The notes: generated by a model from the letters alone, not told the origin. A stretch of DNA of 64,000 nucleotides from Nocardioides abyssi (GCF_030412915.1 NZ_JAUHJR010000004.1:62001-126000); one strand, 5' to 3'; counted from the stretch's first letter, positions 8,034-16,584 are shown. Made by a program: numbers and translations.

Positions 8034-8594
8034 TCAGTTCTGGCCCGCGGGGCCGCCTTCAAGATCGGCAAGGAAACGGTCGACAACGCGTCGCTGCAGG
8101 TCATCGTTCTCCAACGACTCGACGACGATCCGACCGGCAAGCGACGTCGCGAGCGTGCCGACCTCGGCGCGCAAAGAGGTCACCGCCTGCTGACGCTCGG
8201 CCTCCACCTGGGCTCGGCCGTGCTCGACGATCCGGACGGACTCGGCCGCGGCCTGCTCGCGCATCTCGGCGACAATTGCCGCGCTCTGCTCACGCGCCTC
8301 CTCGCGGATCCGGGCGGTCTCATAGCTGGCCTCGTCGAGCTGCCTGTCCAGGTCGGCAAGCTTCGCATCGGCGGCGGCTTGCCGCGTCTCGGCCGCCTCG
8401 AGGCCGCCACGGATCGTCCGCGTGCGCTCGGTGTAGGCCGCCTCAAACGCCGGTATGACGAACTTCCTCGCGAGGTAGAAGAGGATCGCAAACACCACGA
8501 GCGACAAGACGATCTCGATGGGGTGCGGCACGAGAGGATTGAGCTCGCCGTCCTCGCTGGCCCTCAAGGTCATTGACGTCAACGGTGCTCGCAT
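8034..8594 (-). CDS. atpF: F0F1 ATP synthase b subunit, orphan copy
   Basis: 186 residues, a normal full length for actinobacterial b subunits. A short N-terminus with NPLVPHPIEIVLS leads into a single membrane span (about 26-42). FVIPAFEAAYTERTRTIRGGLEAAE and a long charged coiled coil (about 55-150) follow, then a C-terminal region that in the family contacts delta. The start at 8594 is set by an AAGGA six bases upstream. No other atp genes are near: it lies alone between a redox operon and decayed sequence, on the inferred island. It may be a paralogue of the housekeeping atpF, replacing or modulating it, or a passenger. Confidence 0.85.
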   Translation of the reverse strand: MRAPLTSMTLRASEDGELNPLVPHPIEIVLSLVVFAILFYLARKFVIPAFEAAYTERTRTIRGGLEAAETRQAAADAKLADLDRQLDEASYETARIREEAREQSAAIVAEMREQAAAESVRIVEHGRAQVEAERQQAVTSLRAEVGTLATSLAGRIVVESLENDDLQRRVVDRFLADLEGGPAGQN

Positions 8595-9495
8595 TCCAGA
8601 TCCTTCGTCGTAGGTGGGCGACCACGATAACCGGCAGCCTGGGGCGATGCCCGCGGGGCCGCTTCGTGTGCCAAGGCGGCGCCGCACCCGCGGAGCGACG
8701 GTCCCCGAGTCGCCGATCGCCAGCCACGATCCACCCGGGAGCCCGTAACTCGGCACGCTGAGACGTACGCGGTCGCGTCGCAGCGACGCCACCCCCGGGG
8801 ATGGTTGGTGGCGCCGTTGCGGCCGCGGTTACGGCTTCGTGCGCGCGGACCAGCTCACCCGGCGGCGTGGCACCGACGGGCTCGACCTCACTGGCCCGTT
8901 CGATCCTCCCTTGCCGACCGCCCGGTAGCCACGGCACCATGCTCAAGGTGGTGTTCTCGTAGGAGAACCTCGCCGAGGCATCGGCGCGCTGGGCTCGGCG
9001 AGCGTGATGACCTCGCAGTCGGGCTCCGGACTGCCCGACGGGGCGGACCTCAAGCGCGCGATCGTCGACCTGGCCTTGCGGGCCAGGGTTGCGGCCGAGA
9101 GCGCTAACCGGTGGTCGGAGGCTCGCTGGCCAGCTCGCGTTTGAGGCCGGCGCGCTCCTTCGCTTCGAGTAGATCCTCGGGCTGGCGACCGCTGAAGAGC
9201 GTGATTGCGGCGTCGAGTGCCTTGCTCCCGTCCACTGGTCACCATTGCGCTCCGCGAAACGAACCGCGACCTTGAACGCCCCCGAGCCGAGACCCGCGAG
9301 CCGACAGACCCGTAGGACTTGAGTCCTGGCGCGTTTATGTCCCGAAAACCCCAGCGTGGACCGTCCAAAAGGAGCGCAAGGCGTCAGCACCGACGAGGGC
9401 TCACATAGTCGCGTCGTTAGTAACAGCGCAGGTCACAGCACACATCGTCAAGAACCATGGAGGGACGACGGCCGGACAACTTCCACGCGCCGTAC
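8595..9495. other. Decayed or non-coding island end
   Basis: About 900 bases without a confident gene except the doubtful 43-codon ORF at 9104-9235. Reading frames here break up and no integrase, excisionase or transposase domain can be read. This fits the eroded edge of an integrated element adjoining the attachment site at 9496. Confidence 0.5.
9104..9235 (-). CDS. Doubtful 43-residue ORF
   Basis: A GTG-started ORF encoding a plausible amphipathic peptide: SKALDAAITLFSGRQPEDLL then EAKERAGLKRELASEPP. The composition looks protein-like rather than like a random GC-rich frame. A TGA lies immediately upstream of the GTG, and there is no clear ribosome binding site, so it may be the tail of a frameshifted older gene. 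No family is recognised. Confidence 0.25.
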   Translation of the reverse strand: MDGSKALDAAITLFSGRQPEDLLEAKERAGLKRELASEPPTTG

Positions 9496-9533
9496 GTCAA
9501 GGGGTCGCAGGTTCAAATCCTGTCAGCCCGACC
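9496..9533 (+). other. 3' part of a tRNA-Pro-like gene: attachment (att) site at the island edge
   Basis: The 38 bases hold the 3' strand of an anticodon stem, the T arm (GCAGG TTCAAAT CCTGT) and a 3' acceptor strand CAGCCCG followed by A and CC. No 5' acceptor, D arm or anticodon precedes it, so it is a tRNA fragment, not a working gene. From memory it matches the 3' half of actinobacterial tRNA-Pro. Elements that integrate by site-specific recombination into a tRNA leave exactly this: the intact gene at the far end and a 3' copy here. The native terminator follows at 9549-9583. The complete tRNA and integrase would lie to the left of the window. Confidence 0.75.
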
Positions 9534-9548
9534 GAGAAGTAGCAGGTC

Positions 9549-9583
9549 AGAGGCCGTTCCCGCCGGTGGCGGGGGCGGCCTCT
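9549..9583 (+). terminator. Terminator hairpin of the original tRNA gene
   Basis: AGAGGCCG and CGGCCTCT form an 8-bp outer stem around an inner CCCGCC/GGCGGG stem with a three-base loop, followed by GTGCTTGT. It sits 16 bases after the tRNA fragment, where a tRNA terminator belongs, and may also end the leftward gene at 9612. Confidence 0.75.
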
Positions 9584-9611
9584 GTGCTTGTCCGAGCAGG
9601 GTCGGCGGACG

Positions 9612-10502
9612 TCAGACGAACGAGTGCCAGGCGGCCAGCTCGGCGTCCGAGGTGAGCTCGTAGCCGGGGACCGTGGGGTACTCGAAGAGCGCGACGTACG
9701 CCGCGTCTCCCTCGGCCAGCATGATCCCGCAGGCCAGGAGCCACTGGGCCCGGGCCGACCCGTCGGTGTCGTCGACGATCCGCGGGGCGCCGAACTCCGG
9801 GACGCACCAGCCGCGGTAGTCCCCGTGCCGGTCGACGAAGTCCCGCGCCGACTCCTTCTCCGCGTGGAAGTCGGGGTAGGGGAGACGCTCGGGGTGGGCG
9901 CCGTCGAGGTCCAGCCCCAGCAGGTCGGCCCGCACGCGGGCCCAGCGGTCGATGTCGCCGCGGGTGACGACGTTGGCCGGGTCGGCCTCCCACCCGCTGA
10001 GGGTGTTGGCGACCAGCAGGTCGGGGCGCACCTGGCGGACCACGTCGTGGAAGCGGTTCTTGGTCTCGACCACCTGCGCCAGGGACAGCACGCCGTCGCG
10101 GACCTTGGTGTCGGCCTCGTGCCAGACCTCGACGACGTCGCCCTCGACCAGGTCGGAGGTGAGCCACGCGACGCGTGCGGGGCTGACCAGCGCGGGGGAG
10201 GCCGGCTTCCAGCTGGCGTGCACCAGCGACGCGGCCGGGTGGCGCGGAGCGGCGACCGAGAAGTGCGGGAAGAACTGGCGCACGCACGCGCCCGCGCCCC
10301 ACTTGGCGAGCACGCTGCGCTGCGCCTCCAGCGAGGTGCCGCCGGTGGCCGGGCACGCGCCGTACGACGGCGCGGGACGGCCGGGTGCCGCGACGCCGGG
10401 CTCGCCGCCGCCGCGGCCCACCACGGCGTACGCACCGACCCCGGCGGCGCCGGCCAGCCCGGCGGCGAGCACGCCCCGGCGACTGGTCCTCGTCTCGAGC
10501 AC
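9612..10502 (-). CDS. Tat-exported glycoside-hydrolase-like protein
   Basis: 296 residues. The N-terminus has a twin-arginine signal (TSRRGVLAAGLAGAAG). The rest resembles a TIM-barrel glycosidase: alternating strand motifs with acidic ends (VVEVWHEADTKV, RPDLLVANTLSGWEAD) and CVPEFGAPR, whose Glu is placed like a strand-7 nucleophile. No glycoside hydrolase family could be assigned and the general acid is not certain. The GTG at 10502 is chosen for the GGAGGG eight bases upstream. It is transcribed divergently from the secreted protein at 10720, and a shared 217-base promoter region may link them. Confidence 0.6.
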   Translation of the reverse strand: MLETRTSRRGVLAAGLAGAAGVGAYAVVGRGGGEPGVAAPGRPAPSYGACPATGGTSLEAQRSVLAKWGAGACVRQFFPHFSVAAPRHPAASLVHASWKPASPALVSPARVAWLTSDLVEGDVVEVWHEADTKVRDGVLSLAQVVETKNRFHDVVRQVRPDLLVANTLSGWEADPANVVTRGDIDRWARVRADLLGLDLDGAHPERLPYPDFHAEKESARDFVDRHGDYRGWCVPEFGAPRIVDDTDGSARAQWLLACGIMLAEGDAAYVALFEYPTVPGYELTSDAELAAWHSFV

Positions 10503-10719
10503 GTCGTGGTCCCTCCGGGTGTCGGCCGCCCCCGCCACCCTAGGAACGGCGAGGGCCGCCGCGCATACCTCGATCAGGGCATACCGCGCGGCGCGCCCCG
10601 CCCCAGCCGGTGGGGGCCGGGCGAGGGGACACGACCGGGTTGACCCGTCCGGGCCGGGCGGACCAGTCGTTCGTACGACGCGTGCGGGATCCGGCGGCGC
10701 CGGACCGCACACTCCCTCG

Positions 10720-12330
10720 GTGACCGCCCGCCCGCACCGCTCCCGACGCCTGGCCGCCCTCGCGGCGGGCCTGCTGCTGCCCGCCCTGCTCGCCGTACCG
10801 CTCACCGCCTCCGGTGCCCCCGGTTCCTCCGCCGCGGGCACCGACGCCTCGTCCATCGACACCGGGTCGGCCCGCCGCGCCGCCACGCTCACCGTGAGCC
10901 CGCCGATCTACGTCGCCGGGCAGGCCGTGCGCTTCCGTGGCGACCTGGGGCGGGCCGGCCGCCGCACGGTCCACCTGCAGTCGCACATGAACCGCCCGGG
11001 CGACCGCTGGCTCGACGTGCCGGACTCGACGTTCCGCACGGCGGCCGACGGCAGCTTCGACTTCACCTTCACCGCGCCGTCGATGTTCGGCATCAGCTAC
11101 CGCGTCGCCGGCGGGGGCGTGACCACTCGGGGCCGGGTGTTCAACGCCCGTCCGCAGGAGATCACCCTGTCGCTCCAGGGCCGCGACGCCGCTTCGCCGT
11201 TCCACGCGGTCGCCCCGCTGCTGCCGTTCACGGTCGTCGCGGACACCACGCCCGCGGCCCGGTCCGCGCTCGGCACGCCGCCGCCCATCCCGGGCCGGAC
11301 CGTCCTGCTGCAGGAGCGGGTCGACGGCGACCGCTGGCGCACGATCGACCGGGGGGTCACCGACAGCGCCGGCCACGCGACGTTCCGGGTCGGTGCGCCG
11401 GTGCTCGGACAGCGCGTGCTGCGCGCCCGCCAGGAGCGGTGGACCCGCGGGGGCAGCCGGATCGGGTGGTACGCCTCGTTCCCGGCGTACTTCTCCGTCC
11501 TGGGGCTCGGCGAGGTGCTGCCGGTCGCCGCCGGGACGCCCGTCGCCCGGCCGGCTGCGCCCACCGCGCCGACCGCCGACCGGAGCCCGGCCCGGCCGAC
11601 GGCGGGGGAGCGCTACCGGTGGGGCGCGACGCTCTTCGACTTCGCCTGGGAGCGCGGGCAGGACCTGACCTCACCGCCGTCGAAGGGCACGCGGCCGCGG
11701 GGCACGTGGCTGGACACCTCCGACGGCACCGGACGGGCCACGCCGTTCAACGGCGGCCTGGTGCTGCAGAGCAAGCTGCGCCACACAGGCGACGGCGACC
11801 GCGGCACCACCGCGGCCACCATGCAGGGCAACGCGCGGGCGACGGGGCGCTGGGAGTTCCGCCTGCAGGGCCACGCCTGGGAGCGCGGCCGGCGGCCGTT
11901 CCGGTTCCGCCTCGACCTGGTGCCGGTCGGCACCCCGGTGACCGCCTGCCCGCCCGACGCGGTCGTCGTCGCCGACGTCGTGATGGGGGAGCCGGGCGTC
12001 GGGATCGGCGTCCGGTCGCGAGCGGCGGGCGCCGCCTGGTCCCGCCGGCTCCGCGGCGTACGCCTCGCGGAGACGCCGTTCAACATGGCGGTGGAGGTGG
12101 CGCCCCGCCACACCACGTGGTTCGTCGACGGGGTCCCCGTCGGCACCGTGACCGGCCGGGCCGCCCACCTCGGCCGGGCGCTGGTCCCGCGGCTGAGCCT
12201 CGTCGGCGCCGACGCGGAGATGGACGGCGCGCAGGTGGACTCGGACTGGCAGCGCGGGTGGTCGCTCTCCCGTGGTCGCCAGGTGACCTCGGGGCCGGCC
12301 CTCGCCCGCAGGACGTACACCGGCTGCTGA
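10720..12330 (+). CDS. Secreted protein: two Ig-like domains plus a concanavalin-A-like domain
   Basis: 536 residues with an RR-containing, strongly hydrophobic signal peptide (about 1-35). Two beta-rich Ig-like segments follow (about 55-165 and 170-270), with repeated features such as RTVHLQSH and RTVLLQERVDGDRW. After a Pro/Ala linker, the C-terminal 240 residues look like a GH16/laminin-G type jelly roll (GRWEFRLQGHAWERG, TTWFVDGVPVGTVTG). The GH16 catalytic ExDxxE motif is not visible, so carbohydrate binding rather than hydrolysis is likelier. It is divergent from the Tat glycosidase-like gene. The GTG start is supported by the signal peptide. Confidence 0.65.
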   Translation: MTARPHRSRRLAALAAGLLLPALLAVPLTASGAPGSSAAGTDASSIDTGSARRAATLTVSPPIYVAGQAVRFRGDLGRAGRRTVHLQSHMNRPGDRWLDVPDSTFRTAADGSFDFTFTAPSMFGISYRVAGGGVTTRGRVFNARPQEITLSLQGRDAASPFHAVAPLLPFTVVADTTPAARSALGTPPPIPGRTVLLQERVDGDRWRTIDRGVTDSAGHATFRVGAPVLGQRVLRARQERWTRGGSRIGWYASFPAYFSVLGLGEVLPVAAGTPVARPAAPTAPTADRSPARPTAGERYRWGATLFDFAWERGQDLTSPPSKGTRPRGTWLDTSDGTGRATPFNGGLVLQSKLRHTGDGDRGTTAATMQGNARATGRWEFRLQGHAWERGRRPFRFRLDLVPVGTPVTACPPDAVVVADVVMGEPGVGIGVRSRAAGAAWSRRLRGVRLAETPFNMAVEVAPRHTTWFVDGVPVGTVTGRAAHLGRALVPRLSLVGADAEMDGAQVDSDWQRGWSLSRGRQVTSGPALARRTYTGC

Positions 12331-12341
12331 CCGCGACGCGC

Positions 12342-12488
12342 TCAGGTCCCGGCGAGCACCTCGTCCACGGCCTCGCGCTCGAGGCGCCGTCGGCGGCACT
12401 CCAGCGCTGCCTCGTGTGCGTTGCGTCGGGCGATCGCCTGGGTCGAGGCGAGCGCGCGGCGGGTCCAGGTGAGCGGCCACGGGGTCAC
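12342..12488 (-). CDS. Small basic hypothetical protein
   Basis: 48 residues, rich in Arg and Ala, predicted to be one long helix (TRRALASTQAIARRNAHEAA then LECRRRRLEREAVDEVL). It lies in the 230-base gap between the converging secreted protein and the histidine kinase gene. The GTG start has no obvious ribosome binding site. I believe similar short proteins occur in related genomes, but this is from memory. Function unknown. Confidence 0.45.
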   Translation of the reverse strand: MTPWPLTWTRRALASTQAIARRNAHEAALECRRRRLEREAVDEVLAGT

Positions 12489-12562
12489 GCCACGAAGATG
12501 GCACAGGTCACGCGCCGCGCCATCCCCAGAATGAGGGATGTGCGGCCGGACGAGGTCAGGGC

Positions 12563-14038
12563 CTAGGCGTCCCCGTGCCGGTCGGCGCGGGCGGCGTCGC
12601 CGTGCGGGCGCTCCGACGGGCAGGTCTCCCGGCGCGGGGCGGCGGGGAGCACCGCCACCAGGCGGGCGCCCCGGGTCCGGTCGGTGGGTGCGAGCCGGAG
12701 GTCGCCGCCCTGCTCGACCATGAGGCGGTGGGCGATGCTCAGGCCGATGCCCTGGCCGGTCGAGGCAGCGCCCCGCTTGCCCCAGGCGAAGAGGTTCGGC
12801 GCGACCTCCGCGGGCACCCCGGGACCCTCGTCGGTGACCGCGACCTCGACGGTGTTCCCGTGCGGGACCACGGTCAGGGTCGCCGGCGTGCCGGCGTGCT
12901 GGGCCGCGTTCTCGAGCAGGATGTTGACCACCTCGGCGATGTCGTCGGGGCGACAGGTCGCCGTCGCACCGGTCCGCTCCCAGGTGATGACGCGTCCCCG
13001 GGCCTCGTGGGTGGTCACCACCGGCTCCAGGACGTCGTCGAGGTCGACCTCCTCCGGGACGGCGACGTGGCGGCGGTCCATCAGGCGCTGGAGCCGGGAG
13101 GCCTCGGCGGCGATCGTGCGCTCCAGCGCCTGACGGCGGTCGGCGGGCAGCCCGGTGTGGGCGTGCAGCAGGCGCGAGGCGTTCGCGATCCCGGCGATGG
13201 TCGCCCCGAGCTCGTGCAGCCGCGCCCGGTCGTGGCGGACGTCCGCCTCGAGGTGCTCGAGGCGGTCGTGCAGGCCGCGGACCGTGTTGCCGTGGCGCCG
13301 GGCCAGCGTGGTGAACATCCGGAAGGCGGTGTCGAGGAGCACGGCGGTCCCGGTCACGGTGCAGAGGACGGCCAGGGTGTTCCCCCACGTCTCGAGCGGA
13401 CCGAAGGTGACCACGAGCCGGCTCAGCGCCAGCAGCACGATCGCCACGCCGATCCGGGCGCGCAGCCACATGGGGCTGCGCGGCAGCCGCACCAGCAGCA
13501 GCGCCACCGCCACCTGGCCGACGAAGAGGAGCACGCGGAGGCTGTTGAAGGTCGTCTCGGACAGGCCGAGCGAGGGCAGCTCCAGGACGCCCAGGCGGGC
13601 AGCCGTGGCCGCGACCCCGGCCACGAGCCCGGTCAGGAAGGGGTCGACCCGCAGGGTGTGCCGCGCGGCGAGCACGGTCATCGCGATCAGCACGACCTGC
13701 ATGACGAGGTCCACCCCGGCCAGCCAGCCGGCGTGCTCGCCGAACGCCGCGGGTCGGGCGATCCGGATGGCGGCGTGGCCGATGCCCTGGGCGCCGACCA
13801 GGGTGACCCCGGCGGTCAACCAGCAGGTGGTCGGGTTGGCGGCGAGCCGGCAGCACACGTAGAGGACCACGCCGGCGACGAGCACCGACGGGTAGAGCGT
13901 GAGCTCGTGCATGAGCGTCGCGCGGTCCGTCGTGCGCGCGCTCGGCGCGATCCAGCTCACCAGCGCGAGGGGCAGCGCGACGAGGCAGGCCATCGCCACC
14001 ATGCTCCGGGCGCTCGCAGTCGTGCCCCTGACCACCAT
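12563..14038 (-). CDS. Membrane sensor histidine kinase, orphan
   Basis: 491 residues. Seven to eight hydrophobic spans fill residues 10-240. A short coiled coil leads to an H-box-like segment LHELGATIAGIANAS (H275). The HATPase domain shows the N box LLENAAQHAG (about 375-382), G1 DEGPGVP (about 403-409) and G2 GQGIGLSIAHRLM (about 428-440). The ligand sensed by the multi-span domain is unknown. No response regulator is adjacent. The ATG is placed by GGAGGTGG five bases upstream. Confidence 0.8.
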   Translation of the reverse strand: MVVRGTTASARSMVAMACLVALPLALVSWIAPSARTTDRATLMHELTLYPSVLVAGVVLYVCCRLAANPTTCWLTAGVTLVGAQGIGHAAIRIARPAAFGEHAGWLAGVDLVMQVVLIAMTVLAARHTLRVDPFLTGLVAGVAATAARLGVLELPSLGLSETTFNSLRVLLFVGQVAVALLLVRLPRSPMWLRARIGVAIVLLALSRLVVTFGPLETWGNTLAVLCTVTGTAVLLDTAFRMFTTLARRHGNTVRGLHDRLEHLEADVRHDRARLHELGATIAGIANASRLLHAHTGLPADRRQALERTIAAEASRLQRLMDRRHVAVPEEVDLDDVLEPVVTTHEARGRVITWERTGATATCRPDDIAEVVNILLENAAQHAGTPATLTVVPHGNTVEVAVTDEGPGVPAEVAPNLFAWGKRGAASTGQGIGLSIAHRLMVEQGGDLRLAPTDRTRGARLVAVLPAAPRRETCPSERPHGDAARADRHGDA

Positions 14039-14573
14039 CGACCACCTCCGAGACCCTCCCGGGAGTGCTGGATCGTACCGGTGCCCGGCGCCGGCTGCGC
14101 GCTCTCGAGCGGACGGGAGGTACGGGCGGGCGACGCCGTGGGTCCACGCGGTCATGCGGTGCAGCCTGGCCCCGGTGGACCGGGGTCCGGCAGGGATGAC
14201 CACCGGGTACCCGATCTTGGGGAAGTCCTCTCCTTCTCGATTCGGTGGGTCTCGGGCCCTCGGACGAGGACCTGGGGTGCGTGTGCGTCGGACGGGGCCC
14301 GGCCCCACCGGCCGTCCGTGGCGGCCGCTCGACTGGGCAGGCACGTCGCCGGGGTGGGGGGTGGCAACGACTGCGCGAGGGCGCTCGGCGGTGGGACCGG
14401 GCTCTTCGAGGATGGCCCGGCCGGCCGGCGCCGTCATCTCCCAGGTGGGGGATCCGGGAGGCCGATCCGTCGGGGCGGGCGAGCCTCCGAGGTGGGTCCG
14501 GCCACCTCGGATGCCGCCGCGGACCGGTCTGGACCGGTGACCGGTGCGGCCGGCGTGACGGCATCCTGCGTCG
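14039..14573. other. 535-base intergenic region without a supported gene
   Basis: The region lies between the start of the kinase gene and the start of the small acidic protein gene, so it holds both promoters. Reading frames here look like random GC-rich sequence. A less GC-rich patch around 14205-14250 (CTTGGGGAAGTCCTCTCC, then TTCTCGATTCGG) is the likeliest promoter area. Nothing else is seen. Confidence 0.4.
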
Positions 14574-14864
14574 ATGGACGTGGGGGACGGCAAGAACGGC
14601 CAGGACAGCGACGTCGGCGACGGCGGGGACGACGGTGGGGACGACACCTGGGAGGAGGGCTGGGACGAGGGCTGGGACGAGACCCAGGACGACGACTGGC
14701 CGGCCTGCCCGGGGTGCGGTCACGAGGACCGGGTGGCGGCGCAGTCCTTCGAGGCGCTCGTCGGGCGGCTGCTCCGTCAGCGGCCGCACTGCCGGGAGTG
14801 GGTGCCCGACGCGGAGGGCTGGTCGCAGACCTGCGGCTGCGAGCACGAGTTCCACGCCGGCTGA
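14574..14864 (+). CDS. Small acidic protein with zinc-ribbon-like C-terminus
   Basis: 96 residues. The first 42 are extremely Asp/Glu/Gly-rich and include a tandem [10 protein letters not shown] repeat. The second half has a CPGCGHE motif, then later PHCREW and a CGCEHEFH ending, a set of Cys and His able to bind one zinc ion. The charge pattern suggests a nucleic-acid mimic or a protein-interaction tail. No family recognised. The ATG is the first in frame, and the gene ends 16 bases before a convergent gene. Confidence 0.6.
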   Translation: MDVGDGKNGQDSDVGDGGDDGGDDTWEEGWDEGWDETQDDDWPACPGCGHEDRVAAQSFEALVGRLLRQRPHCREWVPDAEGWSQTCGCEHEFHAG

Positions 14865-14880
14865 CCGGGCCGGCGGCGGG

Positions 14881-15168
14881 TCAGGCTCCGGGGACGATCC
14901 GCAGGTCGCGCACGGCGCCGCCGTCGAGGGCGGCGAGCGCCTCCTGGTACGCCGCGGAGTCGTGCGCGGCCACGGCCGCCTCGACCGAGGGGAACTCGAT
15001 GAGCACGGTGCGGGTCTGCTGGCCGGCCTCGTAGACCTGCTCGGGCAGCCCGCGCGCCAGGAACCGCCCACCCGCGCCGACGAGCGCCGGGCCGGCCAGC
15101 ACGGCGTACGCCTCGAGCTTCTGGGTGTCGGTGACCTCGACGTACGTGCTGATCCAGTAGGCGCTCAT
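14881..15168 (-). CDS. DUF1330 family protein
   Basis: 95 residues, matching the usual DUF1330 length. The sequence shows [12 protein letters not shown] near the start, GGRFLARG in the middle and [19 protein letters not shown] followed by YQEAL near the end. The family has a dimeric ferredoxin-like (Dabb) fold; its biochemical role is not established. It converges on the small acidic protein with a 16-base gap and diverges from the YnfA-like gene. Confidence 0.85.
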   Translation of the reverse strand: MSAYWISTYVEVTDTQKLEAYAVLAGPALVGAGGRFLARGLPEQVYEAGQQTRTVLIEFPSVEAAVAAHDSAAYQEALAALDGGAVRDLRIVPGA

Positions 15169-15240
15169 GACCGCGATGCTGCCACGGCCCGCCTCGTGCT
15201 CCGTGCGGGTCCCACGACCCGGCGTCGCTACCGTGACGCC

Positions 15241-15576
15241 ATGACCGTCGCCCGCTCCTTGCTGCTCTTCGCGCTGGCGGCCGTGGCCGAGATCGGCGGC
15301 GCGTGGCTGGTCTGGCAGGGCGTCCGCGAGCACCGCGGCTGGCTGTGGGTCGGCGCGGGCGTGGTCGCGCTGGGTGCCTACGGCTTCGTCGCCACGCTCC
15401 AGCCGGACGCCCACTTCGGCCGCATCCTCGCGGCGTACGGCGGCGTCTTCGTCGCCGGCTCGCTGGCGTGGGGGATGGTCGCCGACGGCTTCCGCCCTGA
15501 CCGCTGGGACGTCGCGGGCGCGCTGCTGTGCCTGGTCGGGGTCGCGGTCATCATGTACTCCCCGCGCGGCGCGTGA
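15241..15576 (+). CDS. YnfA/UPF0060 family small membrane protein
   Basis: 111 residues with four membrane spans. Family signatures are [15 protein letters not shown] near the start, [16 protein letters not shown] in the middle and [10 protein letters not shown] at the end. The family is related to small multidrug resistance transporters; transport has not been firmly shown. The ATG at 15241 is the natural start. The stop overlaps the next gene's GTG (GTGA), so the two are co-translated. Confidence 0.9.
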   Translation: MTVARSLLLFALAAVAEIGGAWLVWQGVREHRGWLWVGAGVVALGAYGFVATLQPDAHFGRILAAYGGVFVAGSLAWGMVADGFRPDRWDVAGALLCLVGVAVIMYSPRGA

Positions 15577-16328
15577 GCGGCCCGGACCACGAGGTCGTCC
15601 CCGCCGACCGGCCCGACACGTGGCTGGTGCGGGTGGGCGGCCGCGACCAGTCCTACGTCGACCTCGCCGACCCCACCCACCTGGCCTTCGACTACGTCCG
15701 ACGTCTCGGCGACGTCGTCGACCTGCACCGCCCGGCGGGCGAGCCGACCCGCGTCGTCCACGTCGGCGGGGCCGGCCTGACCCTGCCCCGGTACGTCGCC
15801 GCCACCCGCCCCGGGTCCTGGCAGGTGGTCCTGGAGCCGGACGAGGCGCTGACCGCGACCGTGCGCGAGCTGGTCCCGCTGCCACGACGCAGCGGCATCC
15901 GGGTGCGCCCGATCGACGGCCGCGCCGGCGTCGCCGCCCTCCGTGACGACTGCGCCGACCTCCTCGTCCTCGACGCGTACGACGACGGGCGGGTGCCCGC
16001 GGAGCTGGTGACCACCGCGTTCTTCGCCGACGTCGCGCGGGTGCTCGCCCCGGGCGGGTGGTTCCTGCTCAACCTCAGCGACCGGGCGCCGTTCGCGGCG
16101 ACCCGCGATGCCGTCGCCGGGCTCCGCACCGCCTTCCCGCGGACGCTGGTGGCGGCGGAGCCCGCCACGCTGCGGGCCCGCCGGGCCGGCAACCTCACGG
16201 TCGTCGCGGGACCCGACGACTCCCTGGCCGACGCACTGGCCGCCCGGGCCTCCGGGGGGCCGCTCGCCGCGCGGGTCCTCGACCACGAGCGGGTGAGCGA
16301 CTCGTTCGGCGGCGGTCGGGGTACCTGA
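15573..16328 (+). CDS. Spermidine synthase-like methyltransferase-fold protein
   Basis: 251 residues with a Rossmann fold like polyamine aminopropyltransferases. Visible are the glycine-rich binding loop [13 protein letters not shown] (about 65-77), an acidic strand end [19 protein letters not shown] and [10 protein letters not shown], and [13 protein letters not shown]. The small N-terminal beta domain is short. Actinobacterial members of this group are often not true spermidine synthases, so the substrate is unassigned. Its GTG start overlaps the YnfA-like stop. Confidence 0.75.
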   Translation: MSGPDHEVVPADRPDTWLVRVGGRDQSYVDLADPTHLAFDYVRRLGDVVDLHRPAGEPTRVVHVGGAGLTLPRYVAATRPGSWQVVLEPDEALTATVRELVPLPRRSGIRVRPIDGRAGVAALRDDCADLLVLDAYDDGRVPAELVTTAFFADVARVLAPGGWFLLNLSDRAPFAATRDAVAGLRTAFPRTLVAAEPATLRARRAGNLTVVAGPDDSLADALAARASGGPLAARVLDHERVSDSFGGGRGT

Positions 16329-16333
16329 CGCCC

Positions 16334-16477
16334 ATGAAGATCATGAGGTCGGCCGCCCTGCTGGGCGTGGCCAAGAAGGTGTACGACGAGGCTCGCAAGC
16401 CCCACAACCAGGCGAAGATCAAGTCGGCGGTGGACCAGGTCAAGTCCCGCCGCTCCGGCGGCACCAAGAAGCACTAG
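16334..16477 (+). CDS. Small basic hypothetical protein
   Basis: 47 residues, Lys/Arg-rich, with a short hydrophobic start (MKIMRSAALLGVAKKV) and a helical basic tail ending GGTKKH. It is followed by a strong terminator at 16525, consistent with the end of the transcript from 15241. It could bind nucleic acid or the membrane surface. No family recognised. Confidence 0.6.
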   Translation: MKIMRSAALLGVAKKVYDEARKPHNQAKIKSAVDQVKSRRSGGTKKH

Positions 16478-16524
16478 CCCCTGCCGGCGGCACGAGAGCC
16501 GCACCACAGCCGCACCACAGCACG

Positions 16525-16561
16525 GACGAGGCCGTCCCCCTGCCCGGGGGACGGCCTCGTC
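16525..16561 (+). terminator. Strong hairpin terminator
   Basis: GACGAGGCCGTCCCC and GGGGACGGCCTCGTC form a perfect 15-bp stem around a short loop, 47 bases after the preceding stop. There is no T tract, as is usual in high-GC actinobacteria. It can serve the rightward gene and, as a palindrome, also the leftward micro-ORF at 16585. Confidence 0.8.
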
Positions 16562-16584
16562 GCGTCGTGCGCTGGTCGGTCGCG

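Noticed and set aside
8034-8594. atpF as part of a split ATP synthase operon
   Set aside because: No atpA, B, C, D, E, G or H is found on either side in the window.
9104-9235. Transposase or integrase remnant
   Set aside because: The short sequence has no catalytic or helix-turn-helix motif that would support this.
9356-9663. Two rightward ORFs across the island junction, with peptides GSQVQILSARP and RGRRFKSCQPD
   Set aside because: These peptides are what a tRNA T arm looks like when translated; the ORFs cross the tRNA fragment and terminator and have no family. They support the tRNA reading instead.
12342-15071. Over 900-codon leftward frame spanning the kinase region
   Set aside because: It is out of frame with the histidine kinase, is Arg/Pro-rich and has no motifs; only its last 48 codons were kept as a separate small gene.
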